DNA from: Streblospio benedicti
Lineage: Eukaryota > Annelida > Polychaeta > Spionida > Spionidae
Assembly: GCA_019095985.1 (NCBI GenBank)
Contig: CM032660.1
Location: forward strand, 31,450,828 to 31,514,827
DNA: 64,000 nucleotides
Direction of reading: 5' to 3'
The position numbers were made by a program, and so were the translations under genes. Below are positions 1-11,240 of the stretch, one piece after another. Below the pieces are notes generated by a model that saw only the letters and a list, made by a program, of their open reading frames with translations, was not told the origin of the DNA and made no database searches. Every line of letters starts with the position of its first letter. Position 1 is the first letter of the stretch.

Positions 1-1600
1 GATATGTTGCACGACCAGTCTCAAAACTCCTAACGCCATTCTCTACAATCTTCACAATTCTATCTTTACTTTGAAGGAATAGATTGTCCAGTGTATCATC
101 CCAGTACCATTTAGTCCCTGGTTTGAGTAAAATCCTGAATGGTAGCATCTCATCAGTCATAGAAAAAAGCATATGCGACCTGGTTCACAAGGCGAACCAC
201 GATCGCGCCCCGTTATGTCTTTTGGCTTAGGAAAGTCTTTGATTGCTGATAGCATGTTTTGTGTTGGTTTAATGCCAGTAGACGTCACTGTGAATCCGGC
301 AAAATCAACTTCACTCTTAGCAAAATGAAATTTCTTTGGGTTGAAAATTATACCATTCACTCCACATAACGTGATGTAGTCTACAGTGTGCCAAAATGCT
401 GACTCAATATCGAGTCCCAGAGCAGAGTGTCATCAACACATTTGGTCTTTCTGTTGAAATCTGTTGTTATGTCATCGAATGCTTTTCGTATATGCATCCC
501 CAGCTGCATGGAACCCTTGCGGTGATCTCAGGTATCTAAATCGACCCCATTCTGTAATGAATGTAGTTGCATCGCGTGCATCAGGAGCAAGTGGTAAGGA
601 GTGATATCCATTCCATGCGGTATGTTGCAGCATTAAGGGGCTGCAAGTCTATTCCGCCGTGGTGTACCATCATGTTTTGCAGCTATAACCATTCTTGAGC
701 ACCAAACTGTTGGAGTGCCTGGGGGTACAGGTTCTATAATCCCAAGTCGAACGTCTCTATCTATGTCTGCTTTTCACCTGTTTCTTCCAGTGGTGTGGGA
801 CAGGTATGGGGCTGTGGAATGCCTTTGCTTTTGCATCATTACGAAAATGAATATTCATTGGTTTTCCTGACATCATTGGTAATGGTTGGTGCTCACACAC
901 GTAATATTCCCCAAATCATGCTGTGATGTTTCAGAAAGGAAGAACCCATGACATATTTACTCACATACACTAGATGCGTAACACAGTTTCCAGCTTCTAT
1001 CTTCAATGGTACCACCCTTTCCAGTGCATCTCCAATGACTCCAATTTCTATGTGAAGTTGGAATCAAATGGTGTTGACTTATTCTTAATATACCTAATAT
1101 TTCAATGCCACTAGCACATGTTTTGTGCTCAGTGTCCGTGCACTAACCACCACCTTATTTCGAGGTGTGTTTAAAGTGGTAAGGTGCCTTTAAGTGTCGT
1201 AAATTGCATCACAAAAACTGATACACATACTTTTAGCATAGGCAGGGGTTTTGGGTTTTTGCATGTTCAAACTCTCCATTTTTCACACTCCATATGAGGG
1301 TATACTGTTGCAAAAGGGGCTGGTGATGTCATTCCAAAGAAGTGTGAGACATTATCATTTTTCCGTTAATGCGGCATTGTGATGGGTCTGTTGTGCGGGC
1401 ATTGATTTGATGGAATCTGTTTTCCGTCCACGACAGACATGAGCCATATGGCCGACAATTTGACAATTATGGCAAATTTTGGTCCATGCTGGACAGTGGC
1501 TCGCTCGTGGTAGTTCTGTCCCCTTCCCATGAGATTTGCTACCACATCCTGAGCAGCCTTTGCTCGGTATGGTTTTCTTCTGGTCACTTTTTTGTTTACT
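1..1600 (-). mobile_element. Ty3/gypsy LTR retrotransposon fossil (gag nucleocapsid to RT)
   Basis: On the minus strand around 1440-1480 there is a retroviral-type zinc knuckle, CHNCQIVGHMAHVC (CX2CX4HX4C), as in the nucleocapsid part of gypsy Gag. Near 157-360 is a reverse-transcriptase palm/thumb segment (NPKKFHFAKSEVDFAGF, then a proline-rich connection), typical of gypsy RT. The order on the minus strand is Gag then Pol, as expected. The element runs off the left edge of the window and no LTR was identified. It is an old, broken copy with several breaks. Confidence 0.75.
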
Positions 1601-2283
1601 ACTATCAGATTGCTGTAGTGCTTTTTTTCTTTTATCTTCTGAATAAGGATCCTGCTGACTGCGCCATGAACGATCCCACTACATCTTATTCACATGACTT
1701 TATTTACACAACTGCCGTCCATCTAAATCACAAGCATACAGTAGTATATACACAAGTACCTACACACATACAGAACACATGTTTATACTCTGCAACATAT
1801 ATAATATACATGTTCATAGTCTGCAATATTGTACATCGGCCCACAATGCGCGAGAAGGGTGCAGCTGCAGCTTAGATTATGAGTCTAAGCCGTCGGCCAC
1901 AGAGCTTGTCTGTGGTATGGCCAAAGATATTATAGAACAAGATGCCAAACTCCAGCAAGCCTTATGGAAAATGTGTGCTGCAGCACAGCAGCGCCCTTAG
2001 TGGCCAGGGTTTTCAAGACAGTTCCAAGCATAGACTTGCAATGGTATATTCATTAATTTTACTGAAGAAAATCATTTTAATAGTGCTTAATGAAGTTGCT
2101 ATTTTCTACAATTTTGTACAGTATATGGTTTTAGCCTGTGTTATAATCATCATTATTCTCACTCTTTGTCTTAGATATATTTAAAGTCTGTTTAATGTCA
2201 ATGTATCAGAGCACTACAGTCACATATACATGTAAATTGAATAGTGGTTTCTTCAAAAAGTCTTAAAAATATATATCATGTTA
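1601..2283. other. AT-rich stretch, nothing recognised
   Basis: No coding similarity, RNA gene or clear repeat structure is seen. The short open frames here lack recognisable motifs. It may include the flank or LTR of the neighbouring gypsy fossil, but nothing shows this directly. Confidence 0.4.
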
Positions 2284-3011
2284 AACTAGCAAGTTAATTT
2301 ATACATATAAAAATATAGAGTTGCACATAATTGTTTTTTCACTGCCAGATATTAAAAGTTATTCAATTTAGATGGTTTGATGAATGGAAATGGGAAGATT
2401 TATGAGTGTTAACAATAATATGAAGCCTGGCTCTACAAATAACAACTATTGTCTATTCATTTGTACGACAAACATTATATATACACTGGGATATTGATAG
2501 GTCCTACATGTAGATCTATAAGGAATATAAGTCAAATATATAGTTTAGATGGTGCACATTTATGCGGAATACAGTCAAAAGAATAGAGGATCTAAGTCTA
2601 GGTTCATATCAATATTATTAGCTCTATAATACCTTGTATAGGTTGCTAACTAGATCTGCTAGACAGTCACACTGAATTGCAAAAAGTACAATTAACTAGA
2701 TGTCACCATCTACCAAGTCTAAGATGATATACGATAATGTTAAAGATAATATAGGCCATCTAATTGCATCTTAGCCTATGTTAACTTTGTTATAATGTAG
2801 TTGCTAATTTATGTCCCTTCAGACCCTTGAATGCTTGTACATCTTTTGAGTAATTCTCTAATATGAGAAGGTTCTATAATAAATAAGAATATGTCAAAAG
2901 CACTTCCATTCATCAAACCGTCTAAATTGAATATATTTCAATATCTGGCTGTGAAATAACCAATTATGTGCAGCTCTATATTTTTTATATGTATAAATTA
3001 ATCCGCTAGTT
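2284..3011. repeat. ~728-bp element with ~110-bp terminal inverted repeats
   Basis: The left arm (about 2284-2392) and right arm (about 2901-3011) are reverse complements over roughly 110 bases, with an estimated identity near 88 percent. Both ends carry ACTAGC/GCTAGT. The interior is AT-rich and non-coding. This is the structure of a non-autonomous DNA transposon or fold-back element. The superfamily is unknown because no clear target duplication was seen. Confidence 0.6.
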
Positions 3012-4044
3012 TTATACACTGGGTTCATGTTGCAACGAACATGCGCACTGGAAGCCCCACAACACACTTTCACCACAGTACCAATTTGGATCAACTAAGG
3101 CCTTATTATTGAATCCAAAGATGCACATGGGCATGTAGCCGGAATGGTCCCACAAACAGGCATTAGGGAAAAAGTTGTGAAACAAATATTCTTTGCATTA
3201 TTCCAAAAATTGACAAGTATGCTATAATTATTATTTTTCATGAATAATTTTAAAATAAAACTTACTGTGCTATTTAAATAATCACACAATATTTGCACTA
3301 TGTTCATATACTTGCCAATAATTGACTAACTTCTTTACAACCCACTCGAACCCCAATTAAATGCCATTTTGTTACCTTTGATGCTGTATGATAGCCATTA
3401 ACCTCATATTTTGATTAAAAAAACAACACTCACTATCTACCATATTTGGTTATTGCACACTATCAAAAGTATATATAAAATAACCTTTTATTAGAAAAAT
3501 TCTGTATATATGCATTTTTAGTACATTTGGGTCAAAATCGCGATTTAGAGGTAGGGGTAAACAATTAGTCATAAAATCAATACTAGAGAGTAATGAGGTG
3601 TATGTCATTTTGTTCCTTAATGAGGATACGTTTCAATAAAAAACACTTTAATGGCTATATCATCATAACAGGCTTTTCAATAACTATGTTAATGTACTTG
3701 CCAAAATCAATGCACCACGTCTCGTGTTACCATGCTGCTTTAGTGACCTCCCTCCAGCACTGTGTGTATATATTGTAGAAACATGTGCTAAATCTTTTAT
3801 TTCTAGAACTTGCTACAAGGGATTGGTTATTGATTACAATATGCTAGGGGACTAGTTCTCGGTTACAAATTAACGAGACTAATATCCTAATTACCTCAGA
3901 AAACATTTAGCAAATCATTGTATACCATTTCAACTGTTGCTAACAAATCCAATGAAATAAACTCATTGTCAATAAACAGTAAATCAATGAAACAGAATTA
4001 TTGTCAACATACAACTTAATTCAATTACTGCTAATAATAAAATA

Positions 4045-4230
4045 AATAAAACAGCAGCACCTAAATTATGGAATAAACTTCCACTGTCCATTCGACAATC
4101 CAAAACTCTTACATCCTTTAAATCACAACTAAAGCACCATTTGTTTAAGGAGGCCTACAAGCGTACATGAACATTTAGTGGAATTTACGTTATATAAATT
4201 GTATTGTATTATATTGTATTATAATAAACA
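4045..4230 (+). mobile_element. LINE 3' end (RT C-terminal tail)
   Basis: The plus strand encodes APKLWNKLPLSIRQ followed by a SFKSQLKHHLF-type ending. This is the conserved C-terminal motif of CR1/L2/RTE-like LINE reverse transcriptases (LWN-LP-IR ... FK-LK-HLF). A TTGTATTATA-type tail follows. Sequence on both sides (about 3985-4035 and 4235-4285) is repeated directly, so this is either a heavily 5'-truncated insertion with an unusually long duplication or a local tandem duplication. Confidence 0.65.
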
Positions 4231-4236
4231 TATTAA

Positions 4237-4584
4237 TCAATGAAACAGAATTATTGTCAATGTACACCTTAATTCAATTACTGCTAATAAACACATTACA
4301 TCAATGAAATCAACAAAACATTGTCCTTTTCTATTATAGCGTATCGAGCAGATACCAGTCTCCACATCTGTCAGGGCTCTGCTGGCATACGCTATGGGAC
4401 GATTGTCTTGTAGTTGAGCTGCACCGAGACCATTTTTCCTTGCATCACACTGTATTGTTAGAGGCTTGTTATGGTCAAAGTAGGCCAATACCGGTGCCTC
4501 GGTGAAGAGTTTTTTAAGTTTGACAAAAGCATTCTCCTGTGCCTCATTCCAGTGCCATTCTTCGTCTTGGTGGGTGAGCTCCAA
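4237..4584 (-). mobile_element. Ty3/gypsy RNase H fragment (fossil)
   Basis: The frame contains WHWNEAQENAFVKLKKLF, then APVLAYFDHNKPLTIQCDA and PIAYASRALT. These are the gypsy connection and RNase H start (the D of QCDA is the first catalytic acidic residue of the family). Only this piece is present. It abuts the CXC-family fragment on the opposite strand. It is a broken relic with no LTR visible. Confidence 0.8.
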
Positions 4585-4586
4585 CT

Positions 4587-5108
4587 CTTGTCATCTTCCA
4601 ATCCTACATTTGAGATGATCCAAGCGCATTTTCAAACGCTTCAGAAGTTTGTCATCAAACTGTATGGATTAGCGGATGCTGCAATTACTAATGTAGATGC
4701 TGCAAGATACTTTCTCTTTTTACATAAAGGGAGAGACTTCGAACATATGCCACCAAGTAGTGATGCTTTGTATCAACATCTTCTGAGAGTTGATGGATGC
4801 AAACGTCTCATGATTCACCATTCTCTATTATTTCAGAGTGGTCATGTATGGGGGAATATGTTGACCAAAAGCCCATTGTTGCCAACACCAACTCAATGGA
4901 GATGGATACAAATTGTAAACCCCATGGAGGGTCACCAATTCCCCAGTATACGAGCAAACCAATGGTAATGTCTGTAATTACAAATGATTTGCCACAACTA
5001 GTAGTTTGCAAATGCAAAACAAATTGTAAACCCCCTTGCAAATGCTGTGTACAGAACCAACCATGTATGTCACTCTGTCAGTGTAGGGGAGAATGTGAAC
5101 GTTTATAG
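4587..5108 (+). pseudogene. 3' fragment of XPG-like/CXC multicopy gene family
   Basis: This is the C-terminal part of the family also seen at 38440-40887, 48240-49912 and 51752-52140. Visible parts are a helical segment ending in the conserved PPSSDALYQHLLR block (about 4750-4797), then in another frame a cysteine-rich tail: VCKCKTNCKPPCKCC followed by further paired cysteines (about 5007-5105). The spacing resembles tesmin/TSO1 CXC metal-binding motifs, which bind DNA in other proteins. The nuclease-like core is absent. An AATAAA lies shortly after the stop. It is non-functional as it stands. The family assignment is from recall of similar invertebrate proteins, not a search. Confidence 0.6.
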
Positions 5109-5239
5109 TTTTTTCTTGTGAGAAATAATCGCCATCAGTGGTATAGACTAGTGCTGTACAGAAAAAATAAATGTAATTACAAAGTGTTGTTGTTTTATGA
5201 TTACATACTGAATACATAGAGAATACATAACAATTCTTT

Positions 5240-6240
5240 TGGGCATTATGAACAAATATGACATAAATCGATTATATATTGTAATTAGAGCTGTAAACTA
5301 TATATATTTTCGGATTCTTTGACATTGAAAACATGTTTTGACACGAATTTCATGTTTCTAGCATATATAGAAGTGGAGATATCAGTTCAAAAGAATTTGG
5401 GGCGGCCATTTTGAAAAATCGCGCGTAATTTGGGTATGAGGGGTGACAAATATGACATAAATCGATTATATATTGTAATTAGAGCTGTAAAGTATATATG
5501 TTTGGATTCCTTGACATTGAAAACATATGTTTTGACACCAATTTGATGTTTCTAGCATATATAGAAGTGGAGATATCCAGTTCAAAGAATTTGGGGCGGC
5601 CATTTTGAGAAATCGCGTGTAATTTGGATACGGGGGGTGATCTCACTTGTGTCCATGGACAAATATTTTCTATTGTCCTAAGGTACTTCCCTGCCAAAGA
5701 AAAGCTTTGCATCATGACTTGCAGAAAAAAGTTGATTAAGTCCTCTACACATGGTAAGTGGCAGCCATCTTGGATTTTAGTAGCAATCTTGGATTTGAAG
5801 GTCAAGATAAGGTCAAATAACTAAAATGGTGCTGAAAATGGAATTAGTGACACCTTTAAACCCTAAAGCCCAGGTATTACACATTGATGTAGGTTCAAAA
5901 GTAAAATATGTAAACTACACATGGTAAGTGGCAGCCATCTTGGATTTGATGGTCAAGATAAGGTCAAATCATTAAAATAATGCTAGAAATGGAATCAGTG
6001 ACCCTGTTAACCCCAAATTTCATGTATTACACATCAATCTAGCTTAAAAAGTAAAAAACATAATTTTCAACGATATGTCCGGCGGCCATTTTGAAAAATC
6101 ACGCGTAATTTGGATACGGGGGGGGTGATCTCACTTGTGTCCGTGGACAAATATTTTCTATTGCCCTAAGGTACTTGCCTGCCAAAGGAGAGCTTTGCAT
6201 CATGACTTGCAGAAAAAGGCCTATTTTGTCTGATTAAGTC
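5240..6240 (+). repeat. Tandem/dispersed repeat block with GGCGGCCATTTTGA motifs
   Basis: A roughly 200-bp unit beginning GACATAAATCGATTATATAT occurs at about 5257 and 5452. A second type, with GGCAGCCATCTTGGATTT and AAGGTCAAGATAAGGTCAAAT, occurs at about 5757 and 5928. A TGATCTCACTTGTGTCC segment occurs at about 5638 and 6126. The block is non-coding. An inverted relative lies at 56340-56545. It looks like an old array or the inside of a DNA element. Confidence 0.65.
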
Positions 6241-7269
6241 CTCTACTATTCAGTTGGGATGCACTACCTTTCCCCTTTTCTACATTGTATCCAATGTATA
6301 CCTATCAATTATCTATTTAGAAGAGTTATGACGTTGTAGTAAAAACACTACCGCACACTGTCATTGGCATTTTGACAGTTTTACGTCTGAGACAATAACG
6401 TTTCTGTTGCCTCCATAAATACTTAATTTTTACATAAATTGTCCACGTGTACATATCGCGGTTCTTATTTTCACCATCTAGTTATAGGATTATGGATTTT
6501 TACGTCTAGATTATCTTCCAAACATGTAGAGTGCTGCCCTCGATTCAAAGATCGGTTTGAGGCACACTTTCTAAAAGTTCTCATACTCGTAAAGTCATCA
6601 TAAAGGGTACAGATGATACGAAAATGAACATAAAACAGCTTACTTGAGTGAAAGACTCTATAAAAATGTCTTCAAATATATGTGTCATATGCGTACAGCC
6701 GTGTAAGCTGTCAAATTTCTTCATCGCCAACACACACGCACAAACCACTGTGATTTTCAAACAATGTGCGTGGTTTGATAAATATCCTTTCGTCCATGTC
6801 TTCATAACCAGTTCATAATTGAACCGACGTGTGAATTCTTGATGGGTATGTTATTGTAACGATGATAATCCATTCGTTTCACAAATTTATCACTATTTGG
6901 CGATTTTGGCGCTATTTGCAAGAACATATGAGCCTTTACCACACGCCGTAATTTGTCAACACCGACCATAGCGCGATACAATTAAGAGTAGCGGCTGGTA
7001 GTGGATGTCAAAAGATTGAAAAATAAATGCCCCAGCAAATCTTTATTATCAATGAGAATACTTCTGGTATGTTGTAGAACAGAGGTTACCGAATTTATCC
7101 CAAGTTAAAACTAAGAAGATCAGCACAATTTTGATTCAACACTCTTGGGTAGAAAGTCGGCAATTTCTCTCTATTTACTACGGGCGAAAGGAACATTTGT
7201 GAGACCCACGTCAAAACCAGAAAAGGGGGCGGGGCATCGGAACTATGAATTATAGCTGCCACCATGTAC
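6241..7269. other. No gene recognised
   Basis: Mixed-composition sequence with short open frames that carry no recognisable domain. No inverted or tandem structure was noticed. It lies inside the 3.6-kb insertion. Confidence 0.35.
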
Positions 7270-7684
7270 AAACATGTGCTAAATCTTTTATTTCTAGAAC
7301 TTGCTACAAGGGATTGGTTATTGATCACAATATGCTAGAGGACTAGTTCTTTGGTTAAGGACACGTATGAGATATTGAACATATTGTCATATATTCCAAC
7401 AGCAAATACTTTACATAGAAAGGTCAATAAATTAGCTTTAACGTGCGTTCACACATATGTGATATCGCTTGAGCGACGGAGCGACTAAGCGATGAAGCGA
7501 CAGGCGATATTTTCGGTATATTATATTTGCATTGAGCTGTTCACACATACGCGACGAAGAGACGAGGCGATATCGCTTGAGCGATTTTTTCTCTTCATGA
7601 GGGATAAAATCGCCTCGTCGCTAGGCGATTTCCCTGGAACACGATCGTTATCTCATGTAGTCTAGCAGGTTTTAATTGTAGGAA

Positions 7685-7834
7685 TTGACCACGAGATTGG
7701 AGTGTCAATGGGAAAATTGAGCATGCTGACGTGTGATTTACCCGAAGGAAGTGAAATTTACCCGAACGAAGTGAGGGTAAATCAGACGTCAGCATACTCA
7801 ATTTTCCCATTGACACGACAATCGAGTGGTCAAA
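7685..7834. repeat. 150-bp palindromic hairpin element
   Basis: Arms 7685-7743 and 7775-7834 are near-perfect reverse complements (TTGACCAC ... GTGGTCAA at the ends), with a ~30-bp loop containing a small GAAGTGA repeat. There is no coding capacity. It could form a long hairpin and may be a miniature inverted-repeat element nested in the Harbinger-like insertion. Confidence 0.75.
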
Positions 7835-7932
7835 TACCATTCTATCATGACTAAAATCCACACTAAACGAGTGTCTGATTCGTTTTTATTTTAAAATAAA
7901 TCATATTATAACGTTCTCTTTGCAAGTCATTT

Positions 7933-8136
7933 TGTCAACCAGCGTGCTCAATTATACGATTGACTGCACGCGCGGAGACCACTACTACGGCACTAGTCTA
8001 AACTTTTGCTCTCCTCTACACGGGACACGCCTTGCGACGTCAGCGGCTGTATTGATAATGTGATGAGTTTAGACTAGTGCCGTAGTAGTGGTCTCCGCGC
8101 GTGCAGTCAACCGTATAATTGAGAACGCTGGTTGAC
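7933..8136. repeat. Inverted repeat with 70-bp arms (about two mismatches)
   Basis: Arms 7933-8003 and 8067-8136 are reverse complements with about two differences, so the structure is young or conserved. The ~63-bp spacer contains CTCTCCTCTACACGGGACAC, which also occurs inside the tRNA-derived SINE at 8552-8887. The shared core suggests that the two repeats exchanged sequence or have a common origin. Confidence 0.75.
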
Positions 8137-8551
8137 CAATCAGCGTTGGTTATTGGCGGTGATTTTTGCACGGAATGAGAGAATGATCTTTTATATAATT
8201 ATGTACCAGCATTGTTTAATTGATTTTTAATCGACACTCCGTACACTACACAGGACACCACACAGTATTGGAATCGTATATTTTAAAAATTGGTTTGAGA
8301 AAACTAAGAAATAATTAACATGGATAAAGTCCCCCGGGATAAAATTGAAAAGCTAATTAATACTGTTAGTAAAAGACCGACCGAGTGACACAGGATAGTG
8401 GAACATGGAACATGGGGTCAAAAAATAGTGGAACATGGAACATTTGATTTGATTTGATTTGATATTCTTCAGGAACTAATGTTCCTAGGATAGCACATGA
8501 AAGCGTACATATATATGTAATGCTTATTTCCAATGTGGTCCTTGTTTGTTT

Positions 8552-8887
8552 GGCAGGTTAGGTAACCAACTGAGCCAAGGGTAATGGAGGGATCACACTA
8601 GCTATAGTTTTCAAACTAGGCGAGTTCTTTTACGTGCAGAGGTGTGGCTCTCCTCTACACGGGACACGCCTTTTAACGAGGCTTCCGAACCTCCGCTTGG
8701 CGTCGCTACCGTCTAGTAACACTGTACGGTGGCGACGCGCTCGGTGGAAATCAGCAACTCAGTGGCAGACGTACGACGTAACGGTTTTGGCGACACTGTG
8801 TCTGCCATGACCGGGCCGCGAACTTACGACACAAACACCTCCTGTTTTCAAGTCGTACGCTCTAACCACTGAGCTACTGAGGACCAC
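8552..8887 (-). mobile_element. tRNA-derived SINE (family 1), copy 1
   Basis: On the minus strand the head reads CTCAGTAGCTCAGTGGTTAG, a tRNA-like pol III A box, with a degenerate B box about 45 bases later. A near-identical ~336-bp copy, head and body, is at 32332-32669. The body (CGCGTCGCCACCGTACAGTG region) is GC-rich. It is not a tRNA gene because the clover-leaf cannot be completed. Confidence 0.75.
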
Positions 8888-9165
8888 ATAGGGATAAAAA
8901 AAACAGTGGAACATGGAACATAGAAAGTCATAGTGGAACATGGAACATGACAATTCCCTCAATTTTCTCTGCACTTTTGTCCCGATTTTATGGTGTTTTG
9001 ACCCAATTTTACACTATGGTTGTTAAATAGGAGAGGTTTCGAATGCACAATAAGGACCACATTGTATTGCAGTGTCGGTCAATATGATATCCTACACTTC
9101 ATAATCGTGGCAATCAACCAGCCAATATTTGGTTTCTACAGCATCTACCTAATGTGCTTCTTTGG

Positions 9166-9400
9166 CTGAGTGAATAGGCAGTTAGACTCGTGACCAGACG
9201 GTCGTGGGTTCACTTGCCAGTCGGCTCTGTGGGTGTTGAGCAAACGCATACCTAAATAGTTGCACACAGCTCTGTGGCACCTACACGTTAATTAGGTACA
9301 GGTCATTGGGTTGAAAGAGTGAGTGATTGTGTGAGTAATTAGCATGAGTGTGCCAATGACCTAGTGTAAAATGTTAAGTCATGAGAGCAGGACTTAGATT
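9166..9400 (+). mobile_element. tRNA-derived SINE (family 2), copy 1
   Basis: The head carries GCAGTTAGACTCGTGACC (A-box-like) and GGTCGTGGGTTCACTTGCC (B-box-like), followed by a body with GGGTGTTGAGCAAAC, CACCTACACGTTAATTAGGT and TGCCAATGACCTAGTG. The same body lies at 39510-39795. The tRNA-like head plus an unrelated body is the SINE pattern. Confidence 0.7.
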
Positions 9401-10599
9401 ACAACTATGAACCACCACATTTACATTTATATCTACTTGACTAAAACCTCTAATATAAAAGTTTGCAACAGTTACCTTTTCCTCAACATTTTACACTGCC
9501 CAAATTGGCACATATACACTACAGTGCGAATGGTAAGTGCTCGTAGACAGTCGCACCCCCTACTGCATAGCTTCAATTGGACAATTTCAGAGTATCCATA
9601 TTTATAATGGCTTTGCACAAAGGATCTGGGCTGGGTGGTAAAATAAAGCTTTCAAGGTTCAGACTCATCCTCAATGCATTTAAAAAGACGTATATGTTTG
9701 AAATTACAGAAGTTTCATATAATAAAAATTGATGCAGAAAATGGCTCAGATTGTACATGTGAGCACACAAAATTTCAAAATTTCCCTGGGGGAGCATGCC
9801 CCCAGACCCCACACTTAGCACATTTATCACCATTGTTTGCACTTCTTAACCCTCCCCTCACTTACAACATAAATGGATGTTGGCAAAATTGTTGACAGAT
9901 TTCAGTCTACATACCTTTAATATGGAACTGAACAGTGGTTTACAAAGATCAATTGTGTCACTTCAAATGAAGCAAAATCCGGGTTTTTGTTTCGTTCCAT
10001 GAGCTCTACATAGGCCAAAAGCTATCTCCTCGTATATCCTCCTATATCCTCCCCTCCCCCCTTCTCAGTCGCTATATTCTCTCTCGCAAATGTGAACCCC
10101 TCCTTACAAAAAGCTTCTTACGCCCTTGGTTATGATAGATAAAAGAAAGCACTACAGTGTCATCAATACAAGAAGCATCGATCATTGCTGAAAGAGATAC
10201 TGGTAGTATAGAAGTAGAGGCTTCTGGCTCCTGGTGATTTCTCTGGTACCTAACAAGTACTACTACATCAAATACGAATGCCAAAAAGGTTAGAAAATAG
10301 TTCTCTTGCACATAGCCACACACATGTTCATTTATGCATCAAAGAATTAACACTAATCAGTACATTATCGGTGCATTCGGACCCCAGGGGTATACTTTTT
10401 GTCATATATTTTCATCCGCTTGGTTTTTCTTCTTTTCCTATTTCGAAGTTATGACCCTATATCTTACCTTTATCAGAACTGAAGATTATTTGATTTGGTT
10501 AAATATTAGGACTTCCATAGAAAATATTTAATTCGGGTTCGCATATAATAAAGAATTCCTGATAAATGTGTTCAAAATTGTTTTCTTGGGATCATTTTC
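9401..10599. other. No gene recognised (inside Harbinger-like element)
   Basis: AT-rich sequence with some C-rich runs near 10050-10065. The open frames on either strand show no domain. No transposase-like residues were found, which supports a non-autonomous element. Confidence 0.4.
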
Positions 10600-11240
10600 A
10601 TAGTGGAACATGGAACATGAGAAATTATAATGGAACATGGAACATAGGGGGGCAAAAAGATAGTGGAACATGGAACATAGGGGTAAAAAATAGTGGAACA
10701 TGGAACTCAGGACACCTGTGTCACCCCCCTCATTATTATATTCCATGAAAGACCACAGCAATAAACAGTACCTTCAATCATTCAGTATCGGCCAATATAT
10801 GAACAATCTGAAAAAAGTAATCAATTGGAGATAAAGATTTTTATATTTTCAAGGAAAACGGCCAGTGGAAATCGCCTACAATATCGCTTGTGTGTGAACA
10901 CCAAATCGCCTATCGCTTCATCGCTACGTCGCTTCGTCGCTCCGTCGCTCAAGCGATATCGTATATGTGTGAACGTACGCTTACTGTAATACAATGACAC
11001 CATATAAGCTTGTGTTCACAGCTTAGTTTTCATATAAGAGCTAATTAAATCAGTGGAAGGGTGTTCCAGTTTTTCTGATTTTTTTCTCCGACTCTTCAAT
11101 ACTAAAATATCCATAACTTTTTATTGTCAATGTTGTATAACATCCAGCGTGTCAAATATTAAAGCTAAGATATCAGACTTTAATGATATATAGGTCTCCA
11201 AAAATCCCAAGGGGGGGGTGTTACAGTGGCCAGCGGTCTA

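Larger units (their letters stand above)
3777..7389. repeat. ~3.6-kb insertion bounded by ~87-bp direct repeats
   Basis: Near-identical direct repeats of about 87 bases lie at 3779-3866 and 7270-7356 (both begin AAACATGTGCTAAATC). The uninterrupted copy at 52.46 kb lacks both the repeats and everything between them. Inside are a LINE tail, a gypsy RNase H piece, a CXC-family fragment and a tandem repeat block. Short terminal direct repeats suggest an LTR-like composite or a recombination product. I cannot assign a family. Confidence 0.5.
8397..10707 (+). repeat. Three clusters of the motif AGTGGAACATGGAACAT
   Basis: The motif occurs twice at 8397-8443, twice at 8904-8949 and four times at 10600-10707, always in the same orientation and separated by short A-rich spacers. 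The first cluster is preceded by GTGACACAGG and the last is followed by its complement CCTGTGTCAC. The clusters are confined to the Harbinger-like insertion and may be internal repeats of it or of a nested element. Confidence 0.75.
7441..10980. mobile_element. Non-autonomous PIF/Harbinger-like DNA element, 3.54 kb, TTA target duplication
   Basis: The ends are inverted repeats. The left end reads ACGTGCGTTCACACAT and continues into ATCGCTTGAGCGACGGAGCG; the right end is its complement with a few mismatches over about 46 bases. TTA flanks both sides (7438-7440 and 10981-10983). The flanking sequence is continuous in the copy at 52.4 kb, which confirms the insertion limits to within about ten bases. 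Subterminal GCGACG/GCGATG repeats resemble clustered transposase-binding sites. No transposase frame is visible. The 3-bp TTA duplication points to the PIF/Harbinger superfamily (established trait); the assignment is otherwise inference. Two SINEs and several hairpins lie inside. Confidence 0.7.
3012..11240 (+). repeat. Dispersed repeat, copy 1, split by two insertions
   Basis: Segments 3012-3776, about 7390-7440 and 10984-11240 match, in order and orientation, the reverse complement of about 53225-52200, where the same sequence is continuous. The two interruptions (3777-7389 and 7441-10980) are therefore later insertions. The repeat is non-coding here. In the other copy it abuts a fragment of the XPG-like/CXC gene family, so it may be flanking or intronic sequence of that mobile gene. 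That link is inference. Confidence 0.7.

Noticed and set aside
1486-1875. 129-codon plus-strand frame, hydrophobic and tyrosine-rich
   Set aside because: It overlaps the minus-strand gypsy zinc-knuckle region and shows no domain.
8821-8887. A tRNA-like sequence on the minus strand (also at 32620-32669, 9166-9240 and 39510-39540)
   Set aside because: Only the pol III promoter boxes are tRNA-like; the full clover-leaf is absent and each is followed by a repeated SINE body.
10528-10761. Minus-strand frame with repeated CSMFHY peptide
   Set aside because: It is the translation of the AGTGGAACATGGAACAT cluster, not a gene.
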